A DNA stretch of 64,000 nt from Erythrobacter sp. SD-21. Lineage in GTDB: Bacteria > Pseudomonadota > Alphaproteobacteria > Sphingomonadales > Sphingomonadaceae. The position numbers were made by a program, and so were the translations under genes. Under the pieces are notes generated by a model. The model had not been told where the DNA came from. It did not search any database and saw nothing but the letters and a program-made list of their open reading frames with translations. The stretch spans positions 434,001 through 498,000 of the forward strand of contig NZ_ABCG01000001.1 in the NCBI RefSeq assembly GCF_000181515.1, written 5' to 3'. How positions within the stretch are numbered: position 1 is the stretch's first letter; each line of letters opens with the position of its first letter. Positions 32,105-41,061 of this stretch are shown in pieces.

Positions 32105-32772
32105 TTCCATTCTCCGCGGTAATCGTGGTTTGCGTCGACCATTTCTTTAAGCGTCGTCGGACCGCCGGCGGGTTCGCTTGTGTGGCGGCCGGGTTCCTGC
32201 GTACCGCTCTTGGGCTGCTTGCCCGCGGCCAGTTCGTCGAGGATTTCGTCGAGGCGCTCGGGCGTCAGGTCTTCGTAATTGTCGTCGTTGATCTGAACCA
32301 TCGGCGCGGTGGCGCAATTGCCCATGCATTCGACTTCGGTGAGGGTCCAGAGGCCATCGTCCGAGACGTGGCCCTTCTTCATGCCGCGCTTCTTGCAGGT
32401 CTCGAACAGACCGTCAGAGCCGCGCAGCATGCAAGGCGTCGTGCCGCAGACCTGCACGTGGTACTTACCCACCGGCACCATGTTGTACATGAAATAGAAG
32501 CTGGCGACTTCCAGTACGCGGATGACCGGCATGTCGAGATAGTCGGCGACATATTCGATCACCGGCAGCGGCAACCACCCTTGCGTATCGGTTTCCTCGC
32601 CGACCTGACGCTGGGCCAGATCGAGCAGCGGCATCACGGCAGAGCGCTGGCGCCCCTCGGGATAGCGCGCAATCGCCTTGTCCGCCTTGGCGCGGTAGCT
32701 CTCGGTAAACTCAAAAGCACCCCAGCGCTCGCGCAGTTCGGGAGTATCGGGTGCGGGATTACGGTCAGCCAT
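32101..32772 (-). CDS. nuoE: NADH-quinone oxidoreductase subunit E
   Basis: A 223-residue subunit with the [2Fe-2S] cluster N1a. Ligands are in VCGTTPCMLRG and VECMGNCATAPM. The C-terminal 30 residues are polar and Pro/Gly-rich. I start at the ATG at 32772 ([12 protein letters not shown]); longer in-frame readings enter the upstream 63-residue gene, which already overlaps nuoE by 8 bases. Confidence 0.95.
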   Translation of the reverse strand: MADRNPAPDTPELRERWGAFEFTESYRAKADKAIARYPEGRQRSAVMPLLDLAQRQVGEETDTQGWLPLPVIEYVADYLDMPVIRVLEVASFYFMYNMVPVGKYHVQVCGTTPCMLRGSDGLFETCKKRGMKKGHVSDDGLWTLTEVECMGNCATAPMVQINDDNYEDLTPERLDEILDELAAGKQPKSGTQEPGRHTSEPAGGPTTLKEMVDANHDYRGEWK

Positions 32773-32956
32773 GCTCGGCCTCCGTTGAAATTCGTTCGTC
32801 CCTGATTGCAAGCAAAGACGGGATCACAAAAGCGGCAATGACCACGGCACCAACCGTTATAAGCACATTGAAATCAATCGAACTAAGCAAGTGAAGGACA
32901 ACCAAGCCTGCCAACGTGTTCAATTCGGCGAAAGTGAGGAGTCCAAGCTTGCTCAC
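32765..32956 (-). CDS. 63-residue small membrane protein between nuoD and nuoE
   Basis: The GTG at 32956 overlaps the nuoD stop (GTGA) and the stop lies 8 bases inside nuoE, so the gene is embedded in the translational relay. The product has one strong membrane helix ([20 protein letters not shown], about 32-51), a second weaker hydrophobic stretch (about 15-25) and a charged C-terminus. No family is recognised. By direct count it is 96/192 GC (50.0%), far below adjoining nuo genes, suggesting separate ancestry. Confidence 0.75.
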   Translation of the reverse strand: MSKLGLLTFAELNTLAGLVVLHLLSSIDFNVLITVGAVVIAAFVIPSLLAIRDERISTEAEHG

Positions 32957-34170
32957 CGGTCACACTCCCCAAACACGACGTCGATGGCGCCGAGGATGGC
33001 GGTGGCATCGGGCAGCATGTGACCTTTGCACATGAAATCCATTGCTTGAAGGTGGCTGAAGGCCGTCGGGCGGATCTTGCAGCGGTAGGGTTTGTTCGAG
33101 CCGTCGCTGACGAGGTAGACGCCGAATTCGCCCTTGGGGCTTTCGGTGGCGACGTAGACTTCGCCCGCGGGTACGTGGAAGCCTTCTGTATAAAGCTTGA
33201 AGTGGTGGATCAGCGCTTCCATCGACTGCTTCATCTCGGCGCGCTTGGGCGGCGAAACCTTGCGGTCGTAGCTCGCGATCGGGCCGGTCGGCATGTCGCG
33301 CAGACACTGCTTCATGATCTTCGCGCTCTCGTAGACTTCCTTCACGCGTACCACGAAACGGTCGTAGCAGTCCGAATTGGTGCCGACGGGAATATCGAAC
33401 TCCATCCGGTCGTAGACATCGTAGGGCTGCGATTTGCGCAGGTCCCACGGGACGCCGGCTGCGCGGATCATCGGGCCGGAGAAGCCCCAGGCCACGGCAT
33501 CGTCCTTGCTGACCACGGCGATATCGACATTGCGCTGCTTGAAGATGCGGTTGTCGAGTACGAGGCTCATCGCATCGCCAAAGAGTTCGGGCAGACGCGT
33601 GTCGAGCCATTCGCCGATGTCGACCAGCAGCTTTTCCGGCACGTCCTGATGGACACCGCCCGGGCGCAGATAGGCATGGTGCATTCGCGCGCCGCTCATC
33701 CGCTCGAAGAAATTGAGGCAATCCTCGCGCAGTTCGAATACCCACAGGTTCGGCGTCATCGCGCCCACGTCCATGACATGCGCGCCGATATTGAGCATGT
33801 GGTTGCAGATGCGCGTAAGCTCGGCGAACAGCACGCGGATGTACTGCGCACGCTCGGGCACCTCGACGTTGAGCAGCTTTTCGATGGCGAGAACGTAGCT
33901 GTATTCCTGCGCCAGCGGCGAGCAATAGTCGAGCCGGTCGAAATAGGGCAGCGCCTGCAAATAGGTCTTGTGCTCGATCAGTTTTTCGGTGCCGCGATGC
34001 AGCAGGCCGACATGCGGGTCGACGCGTTCGATGATCTCGCCGTCGAGTTCCATCACCATGCGCAGCACGCCGTGCGCAGCGGGGTGCTGGGGGCCGAAGT
34101 TGATCGTGTAATTGGTGATCGTCTCGTCGCCGGTGGTCGGCGATTCCTCGATGTGCAGTGCACTACTCAT
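32953..34170 (-). CDS. nuoD: NADH-quinone oxidoreductase subunit D
   Basis: A 405-residue subunit of the quinone-binding Q module, related to NiFe-hydrogenase large subunits but without their metal ligands. Motifs include [21 protein letters not shown] with the quinone-site His, [26 protein letters not shown] and the C-terminal DVVFGECDR. Its ATG overlaps the stop of the preceding lipoprotein gene by 4 bases. Confidence 0.96.
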   Translation of the reverse strand: MSSALHIEESPTTGDETITNYTINFGPQHPAAHGVLRMVMELDGEIIERVDPHVGLLHRGTEKLIEHKTYLQALPYFDRLDYCSPLAQEYSYVLAIEKLLNVEVPERAQYIRVLFAELTRICNHMLNIGAHVMDVGAMTPNLWVFELREDCLNFFERMSGARMHHAYLRPGGVHQDVPEKLLVDIGEWLDTRLPELFGDAMSLVLDNRIFKQRNVDIAVVSKDDAVAWGFSGPMIRAAGVPWDLRKSQPYDVYDRMEFDIPVGTNSDCYDRFVVRVKEVYESAKIMKQCLRDMPTGPIASYDRKVSPPKRAEMKQSMEALIHHFKLYTEGFHVPAGEVYVATESPKGEFGVYLVSDGSNKPYRCKIRPTAFSHLQAMDFMCKGHMLPDATAILGAIDVVFGECDR

Positions 34171-34691
34171 GCGCAGATCCAGTTGCCGGAATAGGTTTGC
34201 GAATTGCCGCCTACGTCGCTGACGACGACATTGGCCGGGCGGGACTGCGCCGCGCCTTCGGCAGGCATGATTTGAATGGTGAAGCCTTCGCCCGTGAAGG
34301 TCGTGCCCGCCTTGATCGCGGCCAGACCGTCGGGCCCGGAATCGGTTACGACCAGCGCATCGCCCAGGCGGACCACGGCCTTGCCCGGCAGGTCCTCATT
34401 CATCCCCGAAGCGATGATCAGCTCCTGGTTCTCGACCATGAAGGTGCAGCCACCGTCACGCGGGCCGAGATTGACGCCACCGATATCCCCAAGACGCTGG
34501 AGCTGGGTAAGGTTTGCGCCGGACGGCACGCTTTCTGCCACAGTGTTCGGATTCTCGGAGTCGGCGGCAACCGCGCCTTCCTGCTGGCCGATGCGGCTGG
34601 CGAAATCGTCCGCCGATTCCTGCTTCGCGGCCGGTTCCTGGGAACAAGCTGCAAGCGCGAGCAGCGCGAAAGTGGCGACAGCGAAACGCAT
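34167..34691 (-). CDS. Unrecognised lipoprotein between nuoC and nuoD
   Basis: A 174-residue protein with a lipoprotein signal ([16 protein letters not shown]) and lipobox cysteine near residue 16, so it is probably anchored in the membrane facing the periplasm. The mature part is acidic and contains [18 protein letters not shown] and a C-terminal NWICA; its two cysteines could form a disulfide. I recognise no family. The ATG shares a base with the nuoC stop (TGATG) and its stop overlaps the nuoD start, so it is translated with complex I. No known NADH dehydrogenase subunit is a lipoprotein of this kind, so an assembly or envelope role is only inference. Confidence 0.8.
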   Translation of the reverse strand: MRFAVATFALLALAACSQEPAAKQESADDFASRIGQQEGAVAADSENPNTVAESVPSGANLTQLQRLGDIGGVNLGPRDGGCTFMVENQELIIASGMNEDLPGKAVVRLGDALVVTDSGPDGLAAIKAGTTFTGEGFTIQIMPAEGAAQSRPANVVVSDVGGNSQTYSGNWICA

Positions 34692-35611
34692 CACTCGTCG
34701 TCCTTCTTCTTGCCCGGAGCCTTGCGCTTGGCAGGCGCCTTCTTGGCCGCAGGCTTTTTCCTGGCGGATACCTTCTTCTTCGGTTCGGTCGCCTTTGCCG
34801 TATCGCTCGTCTTGCCCTGGCGCTTGGCGCGGGCGGGACGATCTTCGGTCGGCTTGGGCGGCTCGGCATCCTTGCCGCCTTCCTCTTCCGCCGGAGCGCC
34901 TGCGCTGACCTTGTCAGCAGCCTTGTCATCGGCTTTCTTGCCGGCGCCGGTCTGCTTGGGGCTCTCTGTCGTCTTGGGCTCGTCGACCGGCGGCGTGGTT
35001 GCCTTCTCGTCACCCGGCAGCACGTAATCCGCACCTTCCCACGGGCTCATGAAGTCGAACTGGCGCAGGTCCTGGGCAAGCTCGACCGGCTCATAGACCA
35101 CACGCTTCTCGTCTTCCGAATACCGGAGCTCGACATAGCCAGTGAGCGGGAAATCCTTGCGGAAGGGGTGCCCTTCGAAGCCATAGTCAGTCAGGATTCG
35201 GCGCAGGTCGGTGTTTCCGTCGAACAGCACACCATACATGTCGAAGACTTCGCGTTCGAGCCAGCCCGCGTTGGGCCAGAGCGTCGTCACGGTCGGCACG
35301 GGCGTGTCTTCCGACGCGGTGCACTTGACCATGATCCGGCTATTCTTCGTCAGGCTGAGTAGCATGTAGACGACTTCGAACCGCTCTGCGCGGCTCGGGT
35401 AGTCGACCCCTGCGATTTCCATAAGCTGCTGGTAGCCATGATCGTCGCGCAGGATGCGCAGCGCGTCCTCGATCGAGGCGCGGTGCACCGCCAGCAGAAG
35501 CTCGCCATGTTCTTCATGCACGGAGACGAGATGGTCGCCAAGCGCTGAGCTTAGTGTGCCCGCCAGCCCGTCGATCTGCGTGAACCGGGGCGCGGAGTGA
35601 AGTGTTGCCAT
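34691..35611 (-). CDS. nuoC: NADH-quinone oxidoreductase subunit C with long basic tail
   Basis: A 306-residue protein. Residues 1-200 are the normal 30-kDa Q-module subunit, with [40 protein letters not shown] and [15 protein letters not shown]. Residues 201-306 are an unusual Lys/Ala/Pro-rich low-complexity extension ending in histone-H1-like runs ([20 protein letters not shown]). Typical bacterial NuoC stops near residue 200. I use the ATG at 35611, eleven bases after nuoB. Confidence 0.94.
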   Translation of the reverse strand: MATLHSAPRFTQIDGLAGTLSSALGDHLVSVHEEHGELLLAVHRASIEDALRILRDDHGYQQLMEIAGVDYPSRAERFEVVYMLLSLTKNSRIMVKCTASEDTPVPTVTTLWPNAGWLEREVFDMYGVLFDGNTDLRRILTDYGFEGHPFRKDFPLTGYVELRYSEDEKRVVYEPVELAQDLRQFDFMSPWEGADYVLPGDEKATTPPVDEPKTTESPKQTGAGKKADDKAADKVSAGAPAEEEGGKDAEPPKPTEDRPARAKRQGKTSDTAKATEPKKKVSARKKPAAKKAPAKRKAPGKKKDDE

Positions 35612-35622
35612 CTTACCTGCCC

Positions 35623-36255
35623 TCAACGCTCGATCGTGCCGACGCGGCGGATTTTCCGCTGCAGCTGCATGACGCCGTAGAGCAGCGCTTCGGCTGTCGG
35701 CGGGCAGCCGGGAACGTAGATGTCGACCGGGACGATCCGGTCACACCCGCGCACGACGCTGTAGCTGTAGTGATAGTAGCCGCCGCCATTGGCGCAGCTA
35801 CCCATCGAGATGACGTATTTCGGTTCCGACATCTGGTCGTAAACCTTGCGCAGCGCAGGTGCCATCTTGTTGCACAGAGTACCGGCGACGATCATCACGT
35901 CGCTCTGGCGCGGGGAGGCGCGCGGGGCGACGCCGAAACGCTCCATGTCGTAACGCGGCATGTTGACGTGGATCATCTCGACTGCGCAACACGCGAGGCC
36001 GAAGGTCATCCACCACAGCGAACCGGTGCGCGCCCATTGGAAAAGGTCCTCGGTCGAGGTGACTAGGAAACCCTTGTCGTTCACTTCCGTCTGGAGCGCG
36101 TTGAAATAGTCCGCATCTGGCTTGCGCATCTCGCCAGGTTGCGCGGTGGGCGAACTGTGAAGCTCTTGATTATGATCTGCCGTAAGCGGACGATAGTGAT
36201 CAAGACGCGGTATTCTGTCGTTCTCGGAGGCCGAGGAGGTTTTCGGATTACTCAT
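35623..36255 (-). CDS. nuoB: NADH-quinone oxidoreductase subunit B
   Basis: A 210-residue subunit holding cluster N2, the last iron-sulfur centre before quinone. The ligands are in [30 protein letters not shown] and VPGCPP. The N-terminal about 50 residues are polar and variable. The ATG lies one base after the nuoA stop. Confidence 0.96.
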   Translation of the reverse strand: MSNPKTSSASENDRIPRLDHYRPLTADHNQELHSSPTAQPGEMRKPDADYFNALQTEVNDKGFLVTSTEDLFQWARTGSLWWMTFGLACCAVEMIHVNMPRYDMERFGVAPRASPRQSDVMIVAGTLCNKMAPALRKVYDQMSEPKYVISMGSCANGGGYYHYSYSVVRGCDRIVPVDIYVPGCPPTAEALLYGVMQLQRKIRRVGTIER

Positions 36256-36256
36256 G

Positions 36257-36631
36257 TCAGTCCCACTCCAGCGCGCCAACTTTCCAGGCGTAGGCGAAGC
36301 CTACGATCAGTTCAGCAAGGAAGACCATCATGGTAATCCAGCCCGGCCAGCCCGTCAGGTCGAGGCTGACGGCCCATGGAAACAGGAAGGCCGCTTCGAG
36401 GTCGAAGATGATGAACAGGATCGCGACGAGGTAGAAACGCACGTCGAACTGGCTGCGCGGATCTTCGAAAGCGGGAAAGCCGCATTCATATTCGCTGTAC
36501 TTCTCTGCCGTCGGCTGGTGCGCCCCCGTCAGGCGCGACACGCCCATGGGAAGAAACACGAAGGCCGCAGAAAGGGCCACCGCAATGAACAGGAAGATCA
36601 GGATCGGAAGATATTGTTCGAGGTCGACCAC
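36257..36631 (-). CDS. nuoA: NADH-quinone oxidoreductase subunit A
   Basis: A 124-residue, three-helix membrane subunit at the junction of the two arms. Conserved elements are [20 protein letters not shown] and [15 protein letters not shown] start at the GTG at 36631 ([13 protein letters not shown]), which gives normal family length; an upstream TTG at 36652 is possible. It is the first gene of the operon that runs to DUF1467 about 19 kb away. Confidence 0.93.
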   Translation of the reverse strand: MVDLEQYLPILIFLFIAVALSAAFVFLPMGVSRLTGAHQPTAEKYSEYECGFPAFEDPRSQFDVRFYLVAILFIIFDLEAAFLFPWAVSLDLTGWPGWITMMVFLAELIVGFAYAWKVGALEWD

Positions 36632-36666
36632 GTATGATTCCGTCTGGCACAAGGGTTTCGCGCCCG

Positions 36667-36695
36667 CCTCTAGGCCCCTCGCCGCGATGGTGCAA
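36667..36695 (-). promoter_or_regulatory. Candidate nuo operon promoter
   Basis: On the reverse strand, TTGCAC (36695-36690) and TAGAGG (36672-36667) are spaced by 17 bases, about 30-35 bases before the nuoA start codon. The -35 element is good and the -10 is poor. It is the best pair I found in the nuoA upstream region, but the call is tentative. Confidence 0.3.
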
Positions 36696-36804
36696 GGGTA
36701 ACGCTCGTTAGATATCCCGCGAATTTCGCAAGGGCTGTTGAGCCAGTGTTAAGACCTTGGCATCATGGCAGCCACGGGATCAATCAACCGGGAAAATAGG
36801 CAAA

Positions 36805-37287
36805 ATGATCAAACACGCTCTTTCGGGCGCCGTCATTGCTGCCGGCTTGCTGGCGGCAAGCCCGCTGGCCGCCAAGAACATCGTCGCAGACGTCGACCAG
36901 ATCGCCAATCTTCTTCGGGCAGAAGGCTACAAAGCCAAGGTCGAAGGCGAAGGCGGCGACCGCCACATCAAGACCGGCATGGCCGGCTACAGCTTCCTCA
37001 TCCTGCCCTACGACTGCAACGACAAGGGCGATGCGTGCAAGTCGGTTCAATTCTACAAGGCCTTCACGCCCAAGGACAAGCCGACGCTGGAAGAGATGAA
37101 CTCCTATGCCGCCGAGAACCGCTTCGGTCGCATCTATCTCGATCAGGACCGCGACCCCGCCATCGAGATGGACATCGATCTCGAAGCGGGTGGCATGTCG
37201 AAGGAACTGTTCATCGACAACCTCCTCTACTGGGAATCCGTCATGGTCGGTTTTGCAGAGTTCTCCTTCAGCAAGGACAACGATTGA
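36805..37287 (+). CDS. YbjN-like secreted protein
   Basis: A 160-residue protein with a clear signal peptide (MIKHALSGAVIAAGLLAASP, cleavage after AAA or LAA). The mature part (VDQIANLLRAEGYKAKVEGE, FLILPYDCNDKGDACKSVQF, EAGGMSKELFIDNLLYWES) resembles the YbjN/type III secretion-chaperone-like fold. The ATG at 36805 was chosen because the signal peptide starts there. It is monocistronic, divergent from nuoA, with a strong terminator after it. Exact function is unknown. Confidence 0.75.
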   Translation: MIKHALSGAVIAAGLLAASPLAAKNIVADVDQIANLLRAEGYKAKVEGEGGDRHIKTGMAGYSFLILPYDCNDKGDACKSVQFYKAFTPKDKPTLEEMNSYAAENRFGRIYLDQDRDPAIEMDIDLEAGGMSKELFIDNLLYWESVMVGFAEFSFSKDND

Positions 37288-37324
37288 TCCGCTGACTTTT
37301 AGCCCACCTATCGAGGCTGACGAA

Positions 37325-37359
37325 AAGGCCGCCCGGTCCAACTGGATCCGGGCGGCCTT
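37325..37359. terminator. Bidirectional intrinsic terminator
   Basis: AAGGCCGCCCGG (37325-37336) pairs perfectly with CCGGGCGGCCTT (37348-37359) around an 11-base loop, with flanking A and T runs suited to both strands. It separates the forward YbjN-like gene from the convergent aldehyde dehydrogenase. Confidence 0.88.
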
Positions 37360-37388
37360 TCTGTTCCAAGCGATCGCGTCTTAGTGCG

Positions 37389-38819
37389 TCACTTCATCAT
37401 CCCTTTGACGGCCTTCTCCGTCGCCGAACCATAGGGCGGCTTGAACCCACCCAGTTTGGCCACATCGATCTTGGGCTGCGTGTAGACGCTGCGCGCGTGG
37501 CTGAATTCGCGGAAGCCCTCGACACCGTGATAACTTCCCATTCCCGAAGGGCCGACGCCGCCGAAGGGCAGGTCTTCCATCGAGACATGGAAGATCACAT
37601 CGTTCACGGTGACACCGCCGCTGATCGTCTTCGTCAGCACCTTCTCGCGTTCGCTGCTGTCCTCGCCGAAGTAATAGAGGCCAAGCGGGCGGTCATTCTC
37701 GTTCACGTAGTCGATCGCATCGTCGATCTGCGTGTAGGTCTTCACCGGCAGGACCGGGCCGAAAATTTCCTCCTGCATGGCCTTCATGTCATCGGTCACG
37801 CCCTTGAGGATGGTGAGCGGCATCTTGCGTGCGTTGCTGCTGCCGAAGTCTTCATTGCCCGGATTGACCTCGATCACTTCCGCGCCCTTGTCGCGCGCGT
37901 CGGCCACCATGTCCTGCAAGCGGTCGAAGTGGCGGTCGGATACGAGGCTGGCGTAATCCTCGTTCTCCAGCATTGTGGGATACATGTCTGCCGTGCCCTG
38001 CCAAACGCCGTGGATCGCCTCGTCCTGCTTGCTTTCGGGAACATACATATAGTCGGGCGCGAGGCAAATCTGACCTGCGTTCATCATCTTGCCCATCGCG
38101 ATGCGCTCGCCTGCCTTGGCGAAGTCCGCGCTCTCGCCGAGGAAGACCGGGCTCTTGCCGCCCAGTTCCAGCGTAACGGGCACGAGGTTCTTCGAAGCCG
38201 CTTCCATCACCTTGCGCCCCGTGGCGGTGGAGCCGGTGAAGACGAGGTGATCGAAGGGCAGCTCGGAAAAGGCCGCCGCGACTTCTGGGCCGCCGGTGAA
38301 GACCGCGCATTCGTCGGGCGTGAAGTATTCCTCCACCAGTTCCTTCATCATCAGGCTGGTTTTGGCTGTAAACTCGCTCGGCTTGATCATCGCGCGGTTA
38401 CCGGCAGCGAAGACCTGCATCAGCGGGCCGAAGGTCAGGTTGACCGGGAAATTCCACGGGCTGAGAATGCCGACAATGCCCTTGGGCTCGTACCGCAGTT
38501 CTGCCTTCGCACCGAGCAGGCCGAGCGGGAATTGCACGCTGCGCTTTTCGCTGCGCGACCATTTGTCGACATGCTTGAGGCAGTATTTGCCGAAATTCAC
38601 CGTACCCGCGATGTCGGTGATCATCGACTGCATCGGCGAGCGGTTGCCGAAATCGGCGCTCATCACCTTGCACAAGTCGTCACCGTGGTCCTTGAGGAGT
38701 TTCATCGCGCGCTTGATGCGGTCCTTGCGGGCAGACAGCGGCTCCGGGCGCATCTGGGTGTGGACGGCACGCTGCTTGCGCAGGACATCTTCCATCTCGA
38801 GCTTGCGATTGTCCGCCAT
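37389..38819 (-). CDS. Coniferyl-aldehyde-dehydrogenase-type aldehyde dehydrogenase
   Basis: A 476-residue NAD(P)-dependent aldehyde dehydrogenase. The catalytic Cys is in NAGQICLAPDY and the general-base Glu in TLELGGKSPVF; cofactor segments are SPWNFPVNLTFGPLM and FTGSTATGRKVM. The hydrophobic C-terminal sequence without a transmembrane end and the LAPDY motif place it with coniferyl aldehyde dehydrogenases (CalB-like), but substrate is not certain. I start at the ATG at 38819. It is divergent from the thiolase across about 100 bases. Confidence 0.85.
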   Translation of the reverse strand: MADNRKLEMEDVLRKQRAVHTQMRPEPLSARKDRIKRAMKLLKDHGDDLCKVMSADFGNRSPMQSMITDIAGTVNFGKYCLKHVDKWSRSEKRSVQFPLGLLGAKAELRYEPKGIVGILSPWNFPVNLTFGPLMQVFAAGNRAMIKPSEFTAKTSLMMKELVEEYFTPDECAVFTGGPEVAAAFSELPFDHLVFTGSTATGRKVMEAASKNLVPVTLELGGKSPVFLGESADFAKAGERIAMGKMMNAGQICLAPDYMYVPESKQDEAIHGVWQGTADMYPTMLENEDYASLVSDRHFDRLQDMVADARDKGAEVIEVNPGNEDFGSSNARKMPLTILKGVTDDMKAMQEEIFGPVLPVKTYTQIDDAIDYVNENDRPLGLYYFGEDSSEREKVLTKTISGGVTVNDVIFHVSMEDLPFGGVGPSGMGSYHGVEGFREFSHARSVYTQPKIDVAKLGGFKPPYGSATEKAVKGMMK

Positions 38820-38921
38820 TTGTATTCTCCCGGGGTCTATGTTGCGCTGCACCAGCACAAGGCCTATCTCGACGACGAGATATTCCAGACTAAGTTCCAG
38901 ACTACAAGGACAACCACCAGC

Positions 38922-40118
38922 ATGACCCAGTTCAGCGCCACCGACCCCGTCGTCATTCTATCGTACGCCCGCACTCCGATGGGCAGCATGCAGGGGGCGC
39001 TGGCCGATGTATCCGCGACCGATCTGGGCGCGACGGCCGTGAAGGCGGCGGTCGAGCGTTCGGGTGTCGCGGCCGACAAGTTCGACCGCACCTACATGGG
39101 CTGCGTCCTTCCGGCCGGCCTCGGCCAGGCCCCTGCCCGCCAGGCTTCGATCAAGGCTGGCCTGCCCAAGTCAGTTCAGGCGACCACGGTCAACAAGGTT
39201 TGCGGCAGCGGCATGCAGACGGTCATCATGGGCGCGGAAGGGCTCGCCAGCGGCACGATCGACTATGTCGTCGCCGGCGGCATGGAGAGCATGACCAACG
39301 CGCCCTACCTCCTCAAGAAGCACCGCAGCGGCGCGCGCATCGGCCATGACACCACCTACGACCATATGTTTCTCGACGGTCTCGAAGACGCGTATGAAGA
39401 AGGCCGCGCCATGGGCACCTTCGCGCAGGAAACCGCAAACGACTACCAGCTTACGCGCGAACAGATGGACGATTACTCGATCGAATCGCTACGCCGCGCC
39501 AACGCCGCCATCGACAGCGGCGCCTTTGCGGATGAAGTGGTCCCGGTGACGGTCAAGACCCGCAAGGGCGACGTCACGGTCGACAAGGACGAAGCGCCCG
39601 GCCGCGGTAATCCCGACAAGATCCCGCAGCTGCGCCCCGCTTTCGCCAAGGACGGTACGATCACGGCGGCGACTTCGTCCTCGATCTCGGACGGCGCGGC
39701 CGCCGTTGTCCTCACCCGCGAGAGCGTGGCAAAAGAAAACGGTCAGCAGCCGGTGGCAAAGATCGCCGCCATGGCCGCGCACGCGCAGGAGCCGAGCGAG
39801 TTCACCGTCGCACCCATCGGCGCGATCGAGAAGGTTCTCGACAAGGCCGGCTGGAGCGCGGACGATGTCGATCTGTGGGAAGTCAACGAGGCCTTCGCCT
39901 GCGTCGCCATGTTCGCCATGCGCGACATCGGCATCCCTCATGAAAAAATCAACGTGAACGGCGGCGGCACGGCCTTGGGCCACCCCATCGGTGCCAGCGG
40001 CACGCGCATTATCGTCACGCTGCTCAACGCACTGAAGAGCCAGGGCAAGAAGCGTGGCGTCGCCAGTCTCTGCATCGGCGGCGGCGAGGCGACTGCCGTG
40101 GCTGTCGAACTGGTCTGA
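38922..40118 (+). CDS. Acetyl-CoA C-acetyltransferase (thiolase)
   Basis: A 398-residue thiolase that reversibly condenses or cleaves acyl-CoA. The nucleophilic Cys is in NKVCGSGMQTV, the His in NGGGTALGHPIGASG and the second Cys in SLCIGGGEATA. An AAGGA lies 12-16 bases before the ATG at 38922; the same frame is open far upstream but that part is antisense to the aldehyde dehydrogenase. The biosynthetic (PhaA-like) type is likely given length, while a role in fatty-acid or aromatic degradation beside the aldehyde dehydrogenase is possible. Confidence 0.93.
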   Translation: MTQFSATDPVVILSYARTPMGSMQGALADVSATDLGATAVKAAVERSGVAADKFDRTYMGCVLPAGLGQAPARQASIKAGLPKSVQATTVNKVCGSGMQTVIMGAEGLASGTIDYVVAGGMESMTNAPYLLKKHRSGARIGHDTTYDHMFLDGLEDAYEEGRAMGTFAQETANDYQLTREQMDDYSIESLRRANAAIDSGAFADEVVPVTVKTRKGDVTVDKDEAPGRGNPDKIPQLRPAFAKDGTITAATSSSISDGAAAVVLTRESVAKENGQQPVAKIAAMAAHAQEPSEFTVAPIGAIEKVLDKAGWSADDVDLWEVNEAFACVAMFAMRDIGIPHEKINVNGGGTALGHPIGASGTRIIVTLLNALKSQGKKRGVASLCIGGGEATAVAVELV

Positions 40119-40127
40119 TTGCCGGGA

Positions 40128-40164
40128 CCCTTCCCCGCACCAACAGCGTTGGTGCGGGAAAGGG
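40128..40164 (+). promoter_or_regulatory. Very stable hairpin over the ribosome binding site of a lipoprotein gene
   Basis: CCCTTcCCCGCACCAAC (40128-40144), loop AGC, then GTTGGTGCGGGaAAGGG (40148-40164) gives 16 pairs with one mismatch. No T-tract follows. The right arm holds the AAAGGGG that would serve as Shine-Dalgarno for the ATG at 40173. It may end thiolase transcripts in a rho-assisted way or hide the ribosome binding site. Confidence 0.6.
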
Positions 40165-40172
40165 GAATAGCT

Positions 40173-40583
40173 ATGAAGAGACTGATGGTTGTCGCGGCCT
40201 GCGGAATGCTCGCAGCTTGCGGATCGAACGAGGCCGAAGAGCCGGTCAATCCGATCGAGACCACGGCGCCTGCCGGCACCACCGACACCGCTACGGCGGG
40301 TCAGATGGCAGGCACCTACGAAATGACCATGGATGACGGCACGGTCGTCCGCCAGCAGGTCAACGCCGATGGCACCTATGTCGATACCGATATGGAGGGC
40401 AATGAGCTGGAACGTGGTACCTGGCGCCAGCAAGGCGACCAGCTTTGCTATGATGCCAATGGTGCGGACCCGGAAGAATGCTGGACCGGTGGAACGCCGG
40501 CCGCGGACGGCACCTTCGAAGCGACCGGAGCCGATGGCACGTCCAGTACCGTGCGCCGCGTTCAGGACGAGCCGGTGATGTAA
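40173..40583 (+). CDS. Small lipoprotein, paralogue A
   Basis: A 136-residue protein with signal MKRLMVVAACGMLAAC and a lipobox cysteine at residue 16. A Thr/Ala/Pro-rich linker is followed by a compact acidic domain: GTYEMTMDDGTVVRQQ, NADGTYVDTD, RGTWRQQGDQLCYD and EECWTGG. Two cysteines in the C-terminal domain could pair. The next gene encodes a clear paralogue. Function unknown; no known family was recognised. Confidence 0.8.
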   Translation: MKRLMVVAACGMLAACGSNEAEEPVNPIETTAPAGTTDTATAGQMAGTYEMTMDDGTVVRQQVNADGTYVDTDMEGNELERGTWRQQGDQLCYDANGADPEECWTGGTPAADGTFEATGADGTSSTVRRVQDEPVM

Positions 40584-40613
40584 CGTGTCGCGTTTTTTCG
40601 CAAAGTACGATAC

Positions 40614-40645
40614 GGGCGGTCCGGTGGGCCGCCCTTTCTCGTTTT
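40614..40645 (+). terminator. Terminator between the two lipoprotein genes
   Basis: GGGCGG-T-CC (40614-40622) pairs with GG-G-CCGCCC (40626-40634), followed by TTTCTCGTTTT. It lies 30 bases after the first lipoprotein stop and just before the second lipoprotein signal sequence, which implies separate or attenuated transcription of the second gene. Confidence 0.75.
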
Positions 40646-40659
40646 GCGCGAGATTTGAT

Positions 40660-41061
40660 TTGCGTACCCTTGCCATTCTCGCCCCCTTGACCCTCGCCGC
40701 CTGTGGTCAGGCTTCCGAACCGGAGGCTCAGCCCGAGAGCACGGCGCAGGCCGAAGCGCCCTCGCCCGAATTCTATACCATGGACCCCGTTACGTTCGAC
40801 ATCGTGGGAGAAAACGTGGTCTACGCGACCACCGAACTGCGCGAGGACGGGACCTACATCGACAGCGCCGAGGGGCAGGAAGGGGGCCGGGGCACGTGGA
40901 AAGCGGATGGCCCGGAGGTCTGTTTCGATCCCGAAGGCGATGACGAGGGCCAGCAGGAACGCTGCTGGACGAACTCGCCGATGTTACCCGACGGTTCGTT
41001 CGTCACGACCCGCGACGACGGCAGCGAAAGCTATACGGTCAAGCCGCGCGCAGCAGAGTAA
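40660..41061 (+). CDS. Small lipoprotein, paralogue B
   Basis: I start this 133-residue protein at a TTG (40660) that opens a lipoprotein signal (LRTLAILAPLTLAAC); a GTG at 40585 in the same frame would put the terminator hairpin inside the gene. The mature domain repeats the pattern of the upstream gene: REDGTYIDSAEG, GGRGTWKADGPEVCFDP, QERCWTNSPMLPDGSF and TTRDDGSESYTVKP. The pair probably arose by tandem duplication. Start choice is uncertain; function is unknown. Confidence 0.7.
   Translation: MRTLAILAPLTLAACGQASEPEAQPESTAQAEAPSPEFYTMDPVTFDIVGENVVYATTELREDGTYIDSAEGQEGGRGTWKADGPEVCFDPEGDDEGQQERCWTNSPMLPDGSFVTTRDDGSESYTVKPRAAE

Noticed and set aside
37497-38921. N-terminal extension of the thiolase
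   Set aside because: The upstream open part is antisense to the aldehyde dehydrogenase; the thiolase fold starts at 38922 with a Shine-Dalgarno before it.
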